DNA of 8,398 nucleotides, taken from Desulfocapsa sulfexigens (GTDB lineage: Bacteria; Desulfobacterota; Desulfobulbia; Desulfobulbales; Desulfocapsaceae). Of the stretch, positions 1 through 7,007 are shown piece after piece (within the stretch, counting starts at the first letter, position 1; the number at the start of each line of letters is the position of its first letter). Under the pieces are notes generated by a model that did not search any database, was not told the DNA's origin, and saw only the letters and a program-made list of their open reading frames with translations. The translations under genes and the position numbers were made by a program. The stretch covers positions 1 to 8,398 of the forward strand of contig DYNG01000014.1 of the NCBI GenBank assembly GCA_020721165.1, read 5' to 3'.

Positions 1-1
1 C

Positions 2-373
2 ATCCAGGTGGCCTTTGAGATGATGGAGGCGGTGCGCTATCTGCCCTATCTGCATCGGGACAGCATCGTCATTGTCAATACCCAGAAGATCCTGCCCCCT
101 TCGGTGGCAACCGGCCAGGCGCTCTATCCCGCAAAAGTGCTGGATCATATCACCTGTTTGGGAATCAAAGTGATCCCGGTGGCCGCCTTTGATCTGGCTG
201 CAGAAGTGGGTGAAGTTCGTACTGCCAATGTGGTGATGGTGGGGGCGGTCTCTTCGTTTCTGCCTATGGCGCCTGAGGTCTATGAAGAAATTATCTCGAC
301 CCGGGTTCCGGCAAAATTCAGGGATGTGAATCTCAAGGCCTTTGCCGCCGGGCGCAAGCTCAGCCAGGGGTAA
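2..373 (+). CDS. iorB: Indolepyruvate:ferredoxin oxidoreductase beta subunit, C-terminal part
   Basis: The 5' end lies outside the window; 123 residues remain, reading in frame from base 2 to the TAA at 371-373. With IorA, IorB oxidatively decarboxylates aryl-pyruvates (indolepyruvate, phenylpyruvate, hydroxyphenylpyruvate) to aryl-acetyl-CoA and passes electrons to ferredoxin in the cytoplasm. The visible part is the end of the 2-oxoacid oxidoreductase gamma/catalytic domain. The stretch EAVRYLPYL followed by IVNTQKILPP, ALYPAKVLDHI and the closing 'NLKAF..G' segment is typical of IorB, as I know the family. The downstream paaK and transporter genes match the usual company of ior genes. A GTG at 8 is an internal valine codon, not a start. 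The subunit call is confident; a related pyruvate-type oxidoreductase gamma subunit is the only real alternative. Confidence 0.85.
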   Translation: MQVAFEMMEAVRYLPYLHRDSIVIVNTQKILPPSVATGQALYPAKVLDHITCLGIKVIPVAAFDLAAEVGEVRTANVVMVGAVSSFLPMAPEVYEEIISTRVPAKFRDVNLKAFAAGRKLSQG

Positions 374-419
374 GAGTTTGCAGACAACCCATACCATCAT
401 ACGAGGTGACAGCCGCCAG

Positions 420-527
420 ATGAATCCTATGGTGAATAAGTCCGTATCCAGTGCATCTGGGGATTCACTTTTTTTATTGCAAGAGGCTCGAAAGAAACAG
501 GAAATTGAACGATTGGGGAAGATATGA
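420..527 (+). other. Doubtful 35-codon small ORF after iorB
   Basis: An ATG at 420, with GAGGTG at 403-408 in front, opens a short frame ending at TGA 525-527. That stop overlaps the ATG of the next gene (524-526) as ATGA, an arrangement often linked to translational coupling. The frame can be extended upstream to a TTG at 378, preceded by AGGGG. The product would end in a charged helix (QEARKKQEIERLGKI). Against it: a terminator-like hairpin with a T run (450-475) lies inside the frame, and I recognise no family. I regard it as possible leader or chance ORF rather than an established gene. Confidence 0.18.
450..475 (+). terminator. Weak terminator-like hairpin downstream of iorB
   Basis: AGTGCATC (450-457) can pair with GATTCACT (462-469), leaving one C-T mismatch and a TGGG loop, and seven T residues follow or overlap the stem end (469-475). 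This has the form of a rho-independent terminator, but only seven base pairs form and about half are G-C. It may end or attenuate the iorAB transcript before the next gene. Confidence 0.35.
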
Positions 528-978
528 AAATAGCGATTAGCAAAAAAATGAGTATCTGGTGTTACTTCAGATTCTGGAGATAGCGCAATGGGTCGTGGGC
601 TCTCATGCGGTTGGCCCGCAACCGGAGGCCAAGCCTTTTGATGATCTGGAGCAGAAGATTTTTGCCCTGGCCAAGGAGTATGGTCTGGATTCACTGGTCA
701 AATTTGATAATCGTTTGGAGCAGTATTTTGAAACCCGCCACTATGAAGAAACCTGTTCGGCCATGGAATTTGTTGACAAATTTGAGAGTGACTCTTTCTG
801 GGAAAATCTCATTGACCGTCTTGTTGAACGGGATGTGGTGAAAAAGGTGGGGCACAAGGTTTTGTCCGAGATGGGACCAAAAGAGAGAATAATGGCCTAT
901 GGTGAACGGGAAGATTTCTATGCGGAAGAATTTGAAAATCATGGGCTTGAACGAGTTGCTATTGTTGTCGAACCCTGA
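524..978 (+). CDS. Uncharacterised small acidic protein, reading frame broken at an A7 run
   Basis: No function recognised. An ATG at 524 has a good ribosome binding site (GGGGAAG, 515-521), but its frame reads only about 19 codons before TAG at 581-583. The long open part (from GTG 559 to the TGA at 976-978, 139 residues) is in the -1 frame and has no Shine-Dalgarno sequence. Joining the two across the A7 run at 542-548, as if one A were missing, gives a continuous ~151-residue protein beginning MKIAISKKNEYLVLLQILEI, which reads like one natural N-terminus. The rest is acidic and predicted helical, with segments such as PFDDLEQKIFALAKEYGL and FWENLIDRLVERDVV, no signal peptide and no membrane segment. 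It lies 49 bp before paaK, in the same direction. The break may be a real mutation, a homopolymer sequencing error, or a site of slippage. Confidence 0.6.
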
Positions 979-1027
979 TGAACCATAAGTCGCTGCATCG
1001 CAGAAGTGATTTTTGACAGGAGAAAAA

Positions 1028-2338
1028 ATGACTACCTTGTATTGGGAAGAAGAGATCGAAACCCTGCCCCGCGTCGGGCTTGAATCTATTCAGCTTACCC
1101 GTTTGAAGCATCTGGTGGCCCGGGTTTATGCGACGGTGGCTCCCTATCGAGCCAAGATGGACGCGGCTGGGGTCAAACCTGCCGATATTCAACGACTAAC
1201 CGATTTGCAAAAATTACCCTTCACCGTCAAAAATGACCTTCGTGACAACTATCCCTTTGGCCTGTTTACGGTGCCCATGGATCAGGTGGTGCGGGTGCAT
1301 GCCTCCTCAGGTACCACCGGCAAGCCCACCGTGGTCGGCTATACCAAAAAAGATATCAAGACCTGGGCTGGGGTCATGGCTCGGGCCTTGACCTGTGCCG
1401 GCGCCACCTCTCATGATATGATTCATAACGCCTACGGCTATGGCCTTTTTACCGGAGGCCTGGGCGCTCATTATGGCGTCGAGCGGCTGGGGGCCACTGT
1501 TATTCCGGTCTCTGGTGGCAACACCAAACGGCAGATCACCATTATGCAGGATTTCCGCTCCAGCGTCCTGCTGGCCACCCCCTCCTATGCCTTGAACCTT
1601 GCCGACGCCATGGCCGAGATGGGGGTTAATCCCGAGACTCTGGCCCTGCGGGTGGGGATCTTCGGGGCCGAGCCCTGGAGCGAGAATATGCGGGCCGAGG
1701 TGGAAAAGAAATTGGGCATTCGCGCGGTTGACATTTACGGTCTGTCCGAGGTTATCGGGCCCGGCGTTGCCATGCAATGCCTGGAGACTGATCGCGGCAT
1801 GCACATCTTTGAAGATCATTTCCTGCCTGAAATTATTGATCCTGAGACGGGTGAGGTTTTGCCTCCTGGAGAAAAGGGGGAACTGGTTTTCACCACCTTG
1901 ACCAAAGAGGCTTTCCCCCTGATCCGCTATCGCACCAAGGATATTTCCCGTCTGATTCACGAAAAATGTGCCTGTGGCCGGACCATGGTCCGAATGGAAA
2001 AGGTGACGGGTCGAACCGACGATATGCTGATTATCCGTGGGGTGAATGTCTTTCCCTCGCAGGTAGAGCATGTCCTGATGGGAACCGAAGGAGTGGAACC
2101 CCACTACCAGATTGAGGTAAACCGGGAAGGCAATCTCGACACCATGGCCGTCAAGGTTGAGGTCAGCGAGGCCCTCTTTTCCGATGAGGTGAAAACCCTG
2201 GAAAATCTTACCCGCAAACTCCAGGCTGATATCAAAGACCTGCTGGGCGTGTCGTGCAAGGTGCAACTGGTGGAGCCCCGCACCATTCAGCGCAGTGAGG
2301 GCAAGGCCCAACGGGTCATTGATAAACGAAAATTATAA
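1028..2338 (+). CDS. paaK: Phenylacetate-CoA ligase (aryl-acetate:CoA ligase, AMP-forming)
   Basis: This cytoplasmic adenylate-forming enzyme converts phenylacetate or another aryl acid, ATP and CoA to the aryl-CoA, AMP and PPi. The product has 436 residues, the usual PaaK size. Visible motifs: N-terminal [11 protein letters not shown]; the P-loop SSGTTGKP at residues 93-100; YGLSE at 237-241; RYRTKD at 300-305; a CACGRT segment; GRTDD from residue 328 leading into the C-terminal lid domain; and a C-terminal SEGKAQRV with Lys426 in the position of the conserved catalytic lysine. I chose ATG 1028 because ACAGGAG (1016-1022) stands 5 bases ahead and the protein then starts as PaaK proteins do; the TTG at 1013 would lie before that site. 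Beside iorAB, it probably handles arylacetates from aromatic amino-acid breakdown. Exact substrate cannot be told from sequence. Confidence 0.93.
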   Translation: MTTLYWEEEIETLPRVGLESIQLTRLKHLVARVYATVAPYRAKMDAAGVKPADIQRLTDLQKLPFTVKNDLRDNYPFGLFTVPMDQVVRVHASSGTTGKPTVVGYTKKDIKTWAGVMARALTCAGATSHDMIHNAYGYGLFTGGLGAHYGVERLGATVIPVSGGNTKRQITIMQDFRSSVLLATPSYALNLADAMAEMGVNPETLALRVGIFGAEPWSENMRAEVEKKLGIRAVDIYGLSEVIGPGVAMQCLETDRGMHIFEDHFLPEIIDPETGEVLPPGEKGELVFTTLTKEAFPLIRYRTKDISRLIHEKCACGRTMVRMEKVTGRTDDMLIIRGVNVFPSQVEHVLMGTEGVEPHYQIEVNREGNLDTMAVKVEVSEALFSDEVKTLENLTRKLQADIKDLLGVSCKVQLVEPRTIQRSEGKAQRVIDKRKL

Positions 2339-2398
2339 ATGGAGCATCTTATAATATGAAAATTTTCATTCAATACCGAGGCCTGTGAAATAAATTAC

Positions 2399-2435
2399 CT
2401 CCGGCATGCAGTTGATATGCCGGAGATGAAATTTT
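2399..2435 (+). terminator. Perfect 9-bp hairpin between paaK and the ACT gene
   Basis: CTCCGGCAT (2399-2407) and ATGCCGGAG (2417-2425) are exact inverted repeats with a 9-base loop. A short ATTTTG follows a few bases later, so the T tract is weak for a classical intrinsic terminator. It lies 60 bp after the paaK stop and about 100 bp before the next start. It may be a weak terminator, an RNA-stabilising 3' hairpin or an operator; I favour a terminator or processing structure. Nothing else clear is visible in the 188-bp gap apart from the ribosome binding site at 2513. Confidence 0.5.
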
Positions 2436-2512
2436 GAGCATAACAATACGATTGAGCGCAAAGATTGTTTTAGGGCCTCAATGGACTGCCAATTTCGATC
2501 AGAGACTCTTCC

Positions 2513-2518
2513 AGGAGG
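2513..2518 (+). promoter_or_regulatory. Ribosome binding site that fixes the ACT gene start
   Basis: A full AGGAGG lies 8 bases before the ATG at 2527. It decides in favour of that start over the in-frame TTG at 2434, which would add 31 residues unlike any ACT protein. Confidence 0.75.
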
Positions 2519-2526
2519 AACCATCC

Positions 2527-2958
2527 ATGCTTGTCGAACAGATTGCGGTTTTTTTAGAAAATAAATCGGGAAGATTGGCCGAGATTACGGCGACCCTGGC
2601 CTATCACGGCATCAATATCCGCGCCTTATCCGTGGCGGATACCGCCGATTTTGGGATTCTGCGGCTTATCGTTGATAATGTGGAGTCGGCAAAAAAGGTG
2701 CTGAAAGGCGCTGGTTTTACCGTGGGAATCACCTTCGTGGTGGCGGTGGAGGTCGCCGACCGCAGTGGTGGTCTGTCCCAGGTCTTGATGACCATCGAGA
2801 AGGCGAGGATCAATGTGGAGTATATGTACGCCTTTGTTAATAAAAGCGGAGAGAATGCGGTGTTGATCTTCCGCTTTGATGATATGGACAAGGCCATTGC
2901 TGCTTTGCGGCAGGACAAATTTACAATTTTAAGCGGGGAACAGATCTGTGCCCTGTAG
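2527..2958 (+). CDS. Tandem ACT-domain protein, probable amino-acid sensor
   Basis: A 143-residue protein made of two ACT domains in a row, with no catalytic or DNA-binding domain. The first (about residues 4-66) carries the typical NKSGRL turn at 12-17 followed by helix and [11 protein letters not shown]; the second (about 73-138) has DRSGGL at 78-83 and [14 protein letters not shown] domains bind small ligands, usually amino acids, at domain interfaces. Free-standing double-ACT proteins of this size commonly accompany paaK and ior genes in anaerobes, so a role in sensing an aromatic or branched-chain amino acid and adjusting a neighbouring enzyme or transporter is likely, but this is inference. 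It lies between paaK and livK, 73 bp before livK. The domain call is firm; ligand and partner are unknown. Confidence 0.9.
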   Translation: MLVEQIAVFLENKSGRLAEITATLAYHGINIRALSVADTADFGILRLIVDNVESAKKVLKGAGFTVGITFVVAVEVADRSGGLSQVLMTIEKARINVEYMYAFVNKSGENAVLIFRFDDMDKAIAALRQDKFTILSGEQICAL

Positions 2959-3031
2959 AGGACAGGTTGATGCGGTAACAGGCATCAATTTGAAATGTAT
3001 TTCAACGAGGAATATTTTAGAGAGGAACGGA

Positions 3032-4186
3032 ATGAAAAAAATGATGACAAAGATGGCGCTGGGGGCTATGGCCTTAACTCTGCTGGCTGCTCCGTCGGTC
3101 TGGGCGGAAAATATCAAGGTGGGGGCAATCCTGGCCGTGACTGGTCCGGCATCATTCCTGGGTGGCCCAGAGGCTCGAACCTTGGAGATGATGACAGAGA
3201 CCATCAATGCCAAGGGCGGTATTAACGGGAACAAGATTGACCTGATTATTAAAGATTCGGCTGGTAGCCCTGAAAAGGCCGTTTCCTTTGCCAAACAGCT
3301 CATTGACGAAGAAAAAGTGCTGGCCATTATCGGGCCTTCCAGCAGTGGCGAAACCATGCAGATCAAGCAGATTGCCCAAGACGGCAAAACTCCGCTGCTC
3401 TCCTGCGCCGCCGCCGAGGTGATTGTCAATCCGGTGGCCTCTTTTGTCTTTAAGACCCCGCAGAAGGACTCGGATGCGGTTAAGATGATCTATAATGAGT
3501 TGAAGACCAAGGGCCTGGCCAATGTGGCAGTCTTGGCTGACAACACTGGTTTTGGCAAGGCCGGAGCCGAGCAGTTGGCCAAAATTGCCCCGGAATTTGG
3601 GATCAAGATCGTTGAAAATGAGGTCTATGATACCAAAGACAGTGATTTGACCGCTCCGGTGGCCAAGATCAAGGCCAACAAGGAGGTGCAGGCGGTGATT
3701 AACTGGTCGGTGGCACCTGCCCAGTCCATTGTCCTGAAAAATATCCGCCAGACGGGCTGGACTGTTCCTGTTTTCCAGAGTCATGGCTTTGGCAACATTA
3801 AATTTGCCCAAGCGGCTGGGGCCGCAGCGGAGGGCGTCATCTTCCCAGCCGGTCGCTTGCTGATTGCCGCTGATTTGCCCGCTGATCATCCTCAAAAGGC
3901 ACTGCTGCTTGACTATACCAAGAATTATGAGAGCAAATACCAAGGCGAGCTGGTCTCCACCTTTGGTGGTCATGCCTATGATGCCATGCTCATGCTGGAA
4001 GAGGCCATCAAGGTTGGCGGCAATGATCGGGAAAAGGTGCGGACGGCCCTTGAAGGTCTGCAAAAGCTGCCTGGAACGGCGGGGATCTTCTCCATGTCAG
4101 CGACTGACCATAACGGCTTGACCATTGATGCCTTCCAGATGATGACCGTGAAAAATGGTAAGTTTGTCGCTTATCCGGCCCAATAA
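3032..4186 (+). CDS. livK: Branched-chain/aromatic amino-acid ABC transporter, periplasmic binding protein
   Basis: This is the periplasmic substrate-binding component of a Liv-type (HAAT) ABC importer. The 384-residue product has a Sec signal peptide: Lys-rich start, hydrophobic core (about residues 9-20) and a probable cleavage site after PSVWA (residue 25). There is no lipobox cysteine, so it should be soluble in the periplasm. The mature protein starts ENIKVGAILAVTGPASFLGG, the usual opening of the type I periplasmic fold, then INAKGGINGNKIDLIIKDS and IGPSSSGETM around residues 100-108, the ligand-side loop. ATG 3032 is preceded by AGAGGAAC (3021-3028) and places the signal peptide at the N-terminus; longer in-frame starts would spoil it. 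A strong terminator follows, so this gene is probably expressed above livHMGF. Ligand specificity (leucine-type, aromatic or other) is not readable. Confidence 0.93.
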   Translation: MKKMMTKMALGAMALTLLAAPSVWAENIKVGAILAVTGPASFLGGPEARTLEMMTETINAKGGINGNKIDLIIKDSAGSPEKAVSFAKQLIDEEKVLAIIGPSSSGETMQIKQIAQDGKTPLLSCAAAEVIVNPVASFVFKTPQKDSDAVKMIYNELKTKGLANVAVLADNTGFGKAGAEQLAKIAPEFGIKIVENEVYDTKDSDLTAPVAKIKANKEVQAVINWSVAPAQSIVLKNIRQTGWTVPVFQSHGFGNIKFAQAAGAAAEGVIFPAGRLLIAADLPADHPQKALLLDYTKNYESKYQGELVSTFGGHAYDAMLMLEEAIKVGGNDREKVRTALEGLQKLPGTAGIFSMSATDHNGLTIDAFQMMTVKNGKFVAYPAQ

Positions 4187-4211
4187 AGACGACGATCGCT
4201 GGTGATGAAAA

Positions 4212-4247
4212 GGGGTCGGAAAGGGTTTTCCGGCCTCTTTTTGTTTT
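4212..4247 (+). terminator. Intrinsic terminator between livK and livH
   Basis: GGGGTCGGAAA (4212-4222) pairs over all 11 positions with TTTCCGGCCTC (4227-4237), including two G-U pairs, around a four-base loop, followed directly by TTTTTGTTTT (4238-4247). This is a textbook rho-independent terminator. Lying inside a transporter operon, it probably lets only part of the transcripts continue into livHMGF. Confidence 0.85.
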
Positions 4248-4277
4248 CGCCTGCGCCTCTCTCTCCTGTATGTCACT

Positions 4278-5168
4278 ATGACCGCTGAACTTTTTGTCCA
4301 GTACCTCTTTGCCGGCATCACCTATGGCAGTATTTATGCCATAGTCGCCATTGGCTTTAATATTATCTACAATACCACCGGCATTATAAATTTTGCTCAG
4401 GGCGAATTTGTCATGCTGGGCGGGATGATTGCCATCAGTTTGTTGCCCCTGTTGCCATTGCCGCTGGCTATTGGCGTTGCCGTGGCTGTCACCATGCTGA
4501 TCGGGGCCCTCATGGAGATGATTTTTATCCGCTGGCTCAAAAACCCGTCCGTCCTACGGATGATTATTATCACCATTGGCATCTCCATTCTGACCCGGGA
4601 GGCGGCAATCCACATCTGGGGTGAGAATATCCGGGCCTTGCCGTATTTTGTCGGCAATGAGATCAGCACGATCTCAATCCTGGGAGCGCGAATCTCGCCG
4701 CAAGTGTTGTGGGTGGTGGGGGTGTGCGGAGTCATGGTGGTGTTTTTACATCTGTTTTTTCAGGCCACTTCTGTGGGTCGTGAGATGCGGGCCTGCGCTG
4801 CCAACCGGATGGCCGCCATTCTCTGTGGGATAAATCCCCGAAACATGGTGACTCTCTCTTTTGTCCTCAGCGCCGGTATGGGGGCTCTGGCGGGCTGTGT
4901 TATGTCACCCATCACCTACAGTCAGTATGATATGGGAACTGGACTGGCCATCAAAGGATTTACGGTGGCCATCCTGGGAGGATTGGGAAATAGCGGCGGG
5001 GCCGTAGCCGCTGGACTTTTGTTGGGGGCTATAGAGGCCTTTTCGGTATCGGTCGTCCCCCTGGCCTTCAAGGACGCCATCTCCATTGCCATCCTTTTGC
5101 TTATTCTCTTTGTCCGTCCGCATGGGATCTTTGGGTCGGCTGAAGCGGCCCGCTTAAAGACCTTCTGA
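4278..5168 (+). CDS. livH: Branched-chain amino-acid ABC transporter permease LivH
   Basis: One of the two inner-membrane permeases of the Liv importer, 296 residues and almost entirely hydrophobic, as usual for LivH. The N-terminal GITYGSIYAIVAIGFNIIY and GIINFAQGEFVMLGG segments are the family signature. GREMRACAANRMAAILCGIN (from residue 167) is the cytoplasmic coupling loop that contacts the ATPases. Near the C-terminus, AILGGLGNSGGAVAAGLLLG is also typical. The ATG at 4278 gives the standard N-terminus, but the 25 bases before it are pyrimidine-rich and contain no Shine-Dalgarno sequence. It starts 31 bp after the livK terminator and is followed by livM after one base. Confidence 0.93.
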   Translation: MTAELFVQYLFAGITYGSIYAIVAIGFNIIYNTTGIINFAQGEFVMLGGMIAISLLPLLPLPLAIGVAVAVTMLIGALMEMIFIRWLKNPSVLRMIIITIGISILTREAAIHIWGENIRALPYFVGNEISTISILGARISPQVLWVVGVCGVMVVFLHLFFQATSVGREMRACAANRMAAILCGINPRNMVTLSFVLSAGMGALAGCVMSPITYSQYDMGTGLAIKGFTVAILGGLGNSGGAVAAGLLLGAIEAFSVSVVPLAFKDAISIAILLLILFVRPHGIFGSAEAARLKTF

Positions 5169-5169
5169 T

Positions 5170-6243
5170 ATGAAACGCCTTCTTGCCCTCCTGCCTCTTG
5201 TGCTTGGTGTCATTCTGGTCCAGATTCTGGCCACCTACACCGGCAAACAGTTTTATCTGACTCAGATCACCATGGCAGCCTATTATTCCCTGCTGATTAT
5301 CGGTTTGTGCGTGCTCATGGGCTATGCCGGCCAGATTTCCTTGGGGCATGCCGGTTTTTTTGCCATCGGCGGCTATCTCTCAGCCGCTCTGACCACCCGC
5401 AATCTGGTGGTTATCAAGAGCGCTGGCTGGGTCCGGCTGCTTGATGCCTGCGGCTTTCTGCAGGGAGGCAAAGATTCGTATGGCGGAGACTTGCTGGTGG
5501 TGACCCCCTGGGCATCCGCAATTTTTGCCGTGCTGGTGGCGGCGCTGATCGCGGTGGTGATTGGCATTCCGGTGTTGAAGCTGAAAGGCCACTATCTGGC
5601 CATGGCTACTCTTGGTTTTGGCATTATCATTTATCGCCTGGCGCTGGCTTCGCCCTGGCTGGGTCAAGCCGATGGCATTGCCGGTGTCCCACCCTTCGTT
5701 GTGCTGCCTGGTCTGGTGGTCAGGGGCGATGCGGCGGATCGGGTGCAGAACTATTATATCGCCTGGGGCGTTTTGCTTCTTGGTCTGTTTTTGCTGTTAA
5801 ACCTGATTCAGTCCCGGGTTGGTCGGGCCTTGCGGGCCATTCACGGGTCAGAAGAGGCGGCGGATGCCATGGGAGTTGATATTGCCCGCTTCAAATTGCA
5901 GTCGTTTGTTCTATCGGCCATTTTTGCGGCCATTGCCGGAGTTTTGCTTACCCATTTCAACGGGGGGATCGGCCCATCCGAGGCTGGAGTGATGAAGTCG
6001 GTTCGTTTCGTGGCCATTGTGGCGGTGGGCGGCATGGCCCATCTCTGGGGAGCCTTGATTATGGGCGTTGCGCTCAACTTCCTCTCTCTGCGCGGAGTCT
6101 TTGGCTCGTATGATGATGCCGTCTTTGGCCTGATTCTGATCGTGATTATGCTTTTTGCCCCCAATGGCATCCTGAACCTGCTCGCCTCCCCCAAAAAAGG
6201 AAAGGTGAATCCCGCGCAATCTGAAACCAGGCAGGAGGTGTGA
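5170..6243 (+). CDS. livM: Branched-chain amino-acid ABC transporter permease LivM
   Basis: Second permease of the Liv importer, 357 residues, with many membrane segments. Family features: MGYAGQISLGHAGFFAIGGY near residues 56-75; LKLKGHYLAMATLGFG; the coupling loop GRALRAIHGSEEAADAMGVD from residue 218; and a C-terminal GLILIVIMLFAPNGI. Between GYLSAALTTR (ends at residue 77) and the next membrane segment (about 114) lies a ~35-residue stretch containing Lys, Asp and several Gly that looks longer than the short loop I expect in LivM, perhaps an enlarged periplasmic loop. It starts one base after the livH stop, so translation is probably coupled. The stop at 6241-6243 comes just after the AGGAGG in front of livG. 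Confidence 0.92.
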   Translation: MKRLLALLPLVLGVILVQILATYTGKQFYLTQITMAAYYSLLIIGLCVLMGYAGQISLGHAGFFAIGGYLSAALTTRNLVVIKSAGWVRLLDACGFLQGGKDSYGGDLLVVTPWASAIFAVLVAALIAVVIGIPVLKLKGHYLAMATLGFGIIIYRLALASPWLGQADGIAGVPPFVVLPGLVVRGDAADRVQNYYIAWGVLLLGLFLLLNLIQSRVGRALRAIHGSEEAADAMGVDIARFKLQSFVLSAIFAAIAGVLLTHFNGGIGPSEAGVMKSVRFVAIVAVGGMAHLWGALIMGVALNFLSLRGVFGSYDDAVFGLILIVIMLFAPNGILNLLASPKKGKVNPAQSETRQEV

Positions 6244-6251
6244 GAACGAAG

Positions 6252-7007
6252 ATGGCCCTCTTGGAAATCGAAAATCTGCACCGCCGTTTTGGTGGCCTCC
6301 ATGCAGTCAATAATGTCTGTTTCAGCGTGCAGACGGGACAAATCAAGGCGGTGATCGGCCCAAACGGGGCGGGTAAAACCACTCTTTTCAATCTGGTGGC
6401 CGGGGCGTTGGCCCCCAGTTCCGGGATCGTCCGCTTTCAGGGACAGGAAATCCAGGGAAAACGCCCCTGTTACATTGCCGCCAGCGGTCTGGCCCGGACC
6501 TACCAGAACATCAAGATGTTTGCCGGCATGACGGCCCTGGAAAATGTGATGGTGGGCTGTCATCTCCAGGGACAATCCGGTTTTTTGTCCTCCATGCTCC
6601 ATGCCCCCTGGACTTGGGACGAGGAGCGAAGGATTCGCAAAAAATCCATGGAGTTGCTCGAACTCCTGGAAATTGCTGAATATGCCCAGACAGAGGCCAC
6701 CAGCCTGGCATTTGGTCAGCAACGGGCGGTGGAGTTGGCTCGGGCCCTGGCCATGCAACCAGCCCTTCTGCTTCTTGATGAGCCCGCCGCCGGGCTTAAT
6801 ATTTATGAAACTGCCGAGGTGGCCCGGCTTATCAGCAAAATTCGGGCTATGGGGATCACGGTTCTGCTGGTGGAACATGATATGTCGCTGGTCATGGATA
6901 TCTCTGATGAAATTGTGGTGTTATGCTTTGGTGAGAAGATCGCCGAAGATGTCCCCCAGGCTATCCAGCAGAATCCCGATGTTATCAGGATTTATTTGGG
7001 TGAATAG
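6252..7007 (+). CDS. livG: Branched-chain amino-acid ABC transporter ATPase LivG
   Basis: First ATP-hydrolysing subunit of the Liv importer, cytoplasmic face of the membrane, 251 residues. All ABC motifs are present: Walker A GPNGAGKT at 36-43; signature LAFGQQRA at 152-159 (the FGQQR form is usual for LivG); Walker B LLLLDEPAAG with Asp176 and the catalytic Glu177; and switch His209 in VEHDM. I chose ATG 6252 because the protein then starts MALLEIENL as LivG proteins do; AGGAGG (6233-6238) is 13 bases ahead, somewhat far. A GTG at 6240 overlapping the livM stop would add four residues but sits directly on the Shine-Dalgarno site. The TAG stop is immediately followed by the livF start. Confidence 0.93.
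   Translation: MALLEIENLHRRFGGLHAVNNVCFSVQTGQIKAVIGPNGAGKTTLFNLVAGALAPSSGIVRFQGQEIQGKRPCYIAASGLARTYQNIKMFAGMTALENVMVGCHLQGQSGFLSSMLHAPWTWDEERRIRKKSMELLELLEIAEYAQTEATSLAFGQQRAVELARALAMQPALLLLDEPAAGLNIYETAEVARLISKIRAMGITVLLVEHDMSLVMDISDEIVVLCFGEKIAEDVPQAIQQNPDVIRIYLGE

Noticed and set aside
378..527. Resemblance of the small ORF start (THTIIRGDSRQM...NKSV) to the N-terminal segment of N4/N6 DNA methyltransferases
   Set aside because: The SPPY/DPPY motif that should follow is absent in this frame and the ORF ends soon after; too short to tell from chance.
1307..2311. Long open frame on the - strand (334 codons) opposite paaK
   Set aside because: It is antisense to a gene with all PaaK motifs, has no recognisable domain and reads as a His/Gly/Gln-rich shadow of G+C-rich codons.
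2434..2526. N-terminal extension of the ACT protein from TTG 2434
   Set aside because: The AGGAGG at 2513-2518 lies inside it and serves the ATG at 2527, and the added residues match no ACT protein.
2948..3031. Longer livK start overlapping the ACT gene end
   Set aside because: It would put 28 extra residues before a clear Sec signal peptide; ATG 3032 has its own ribosome binding site.
5841..6878. Long open frame on the - strand (345 codons) opposite livM and livG
   Set aside because: It crosses two clear genes, has a low-complexity composition and no family resemblance.
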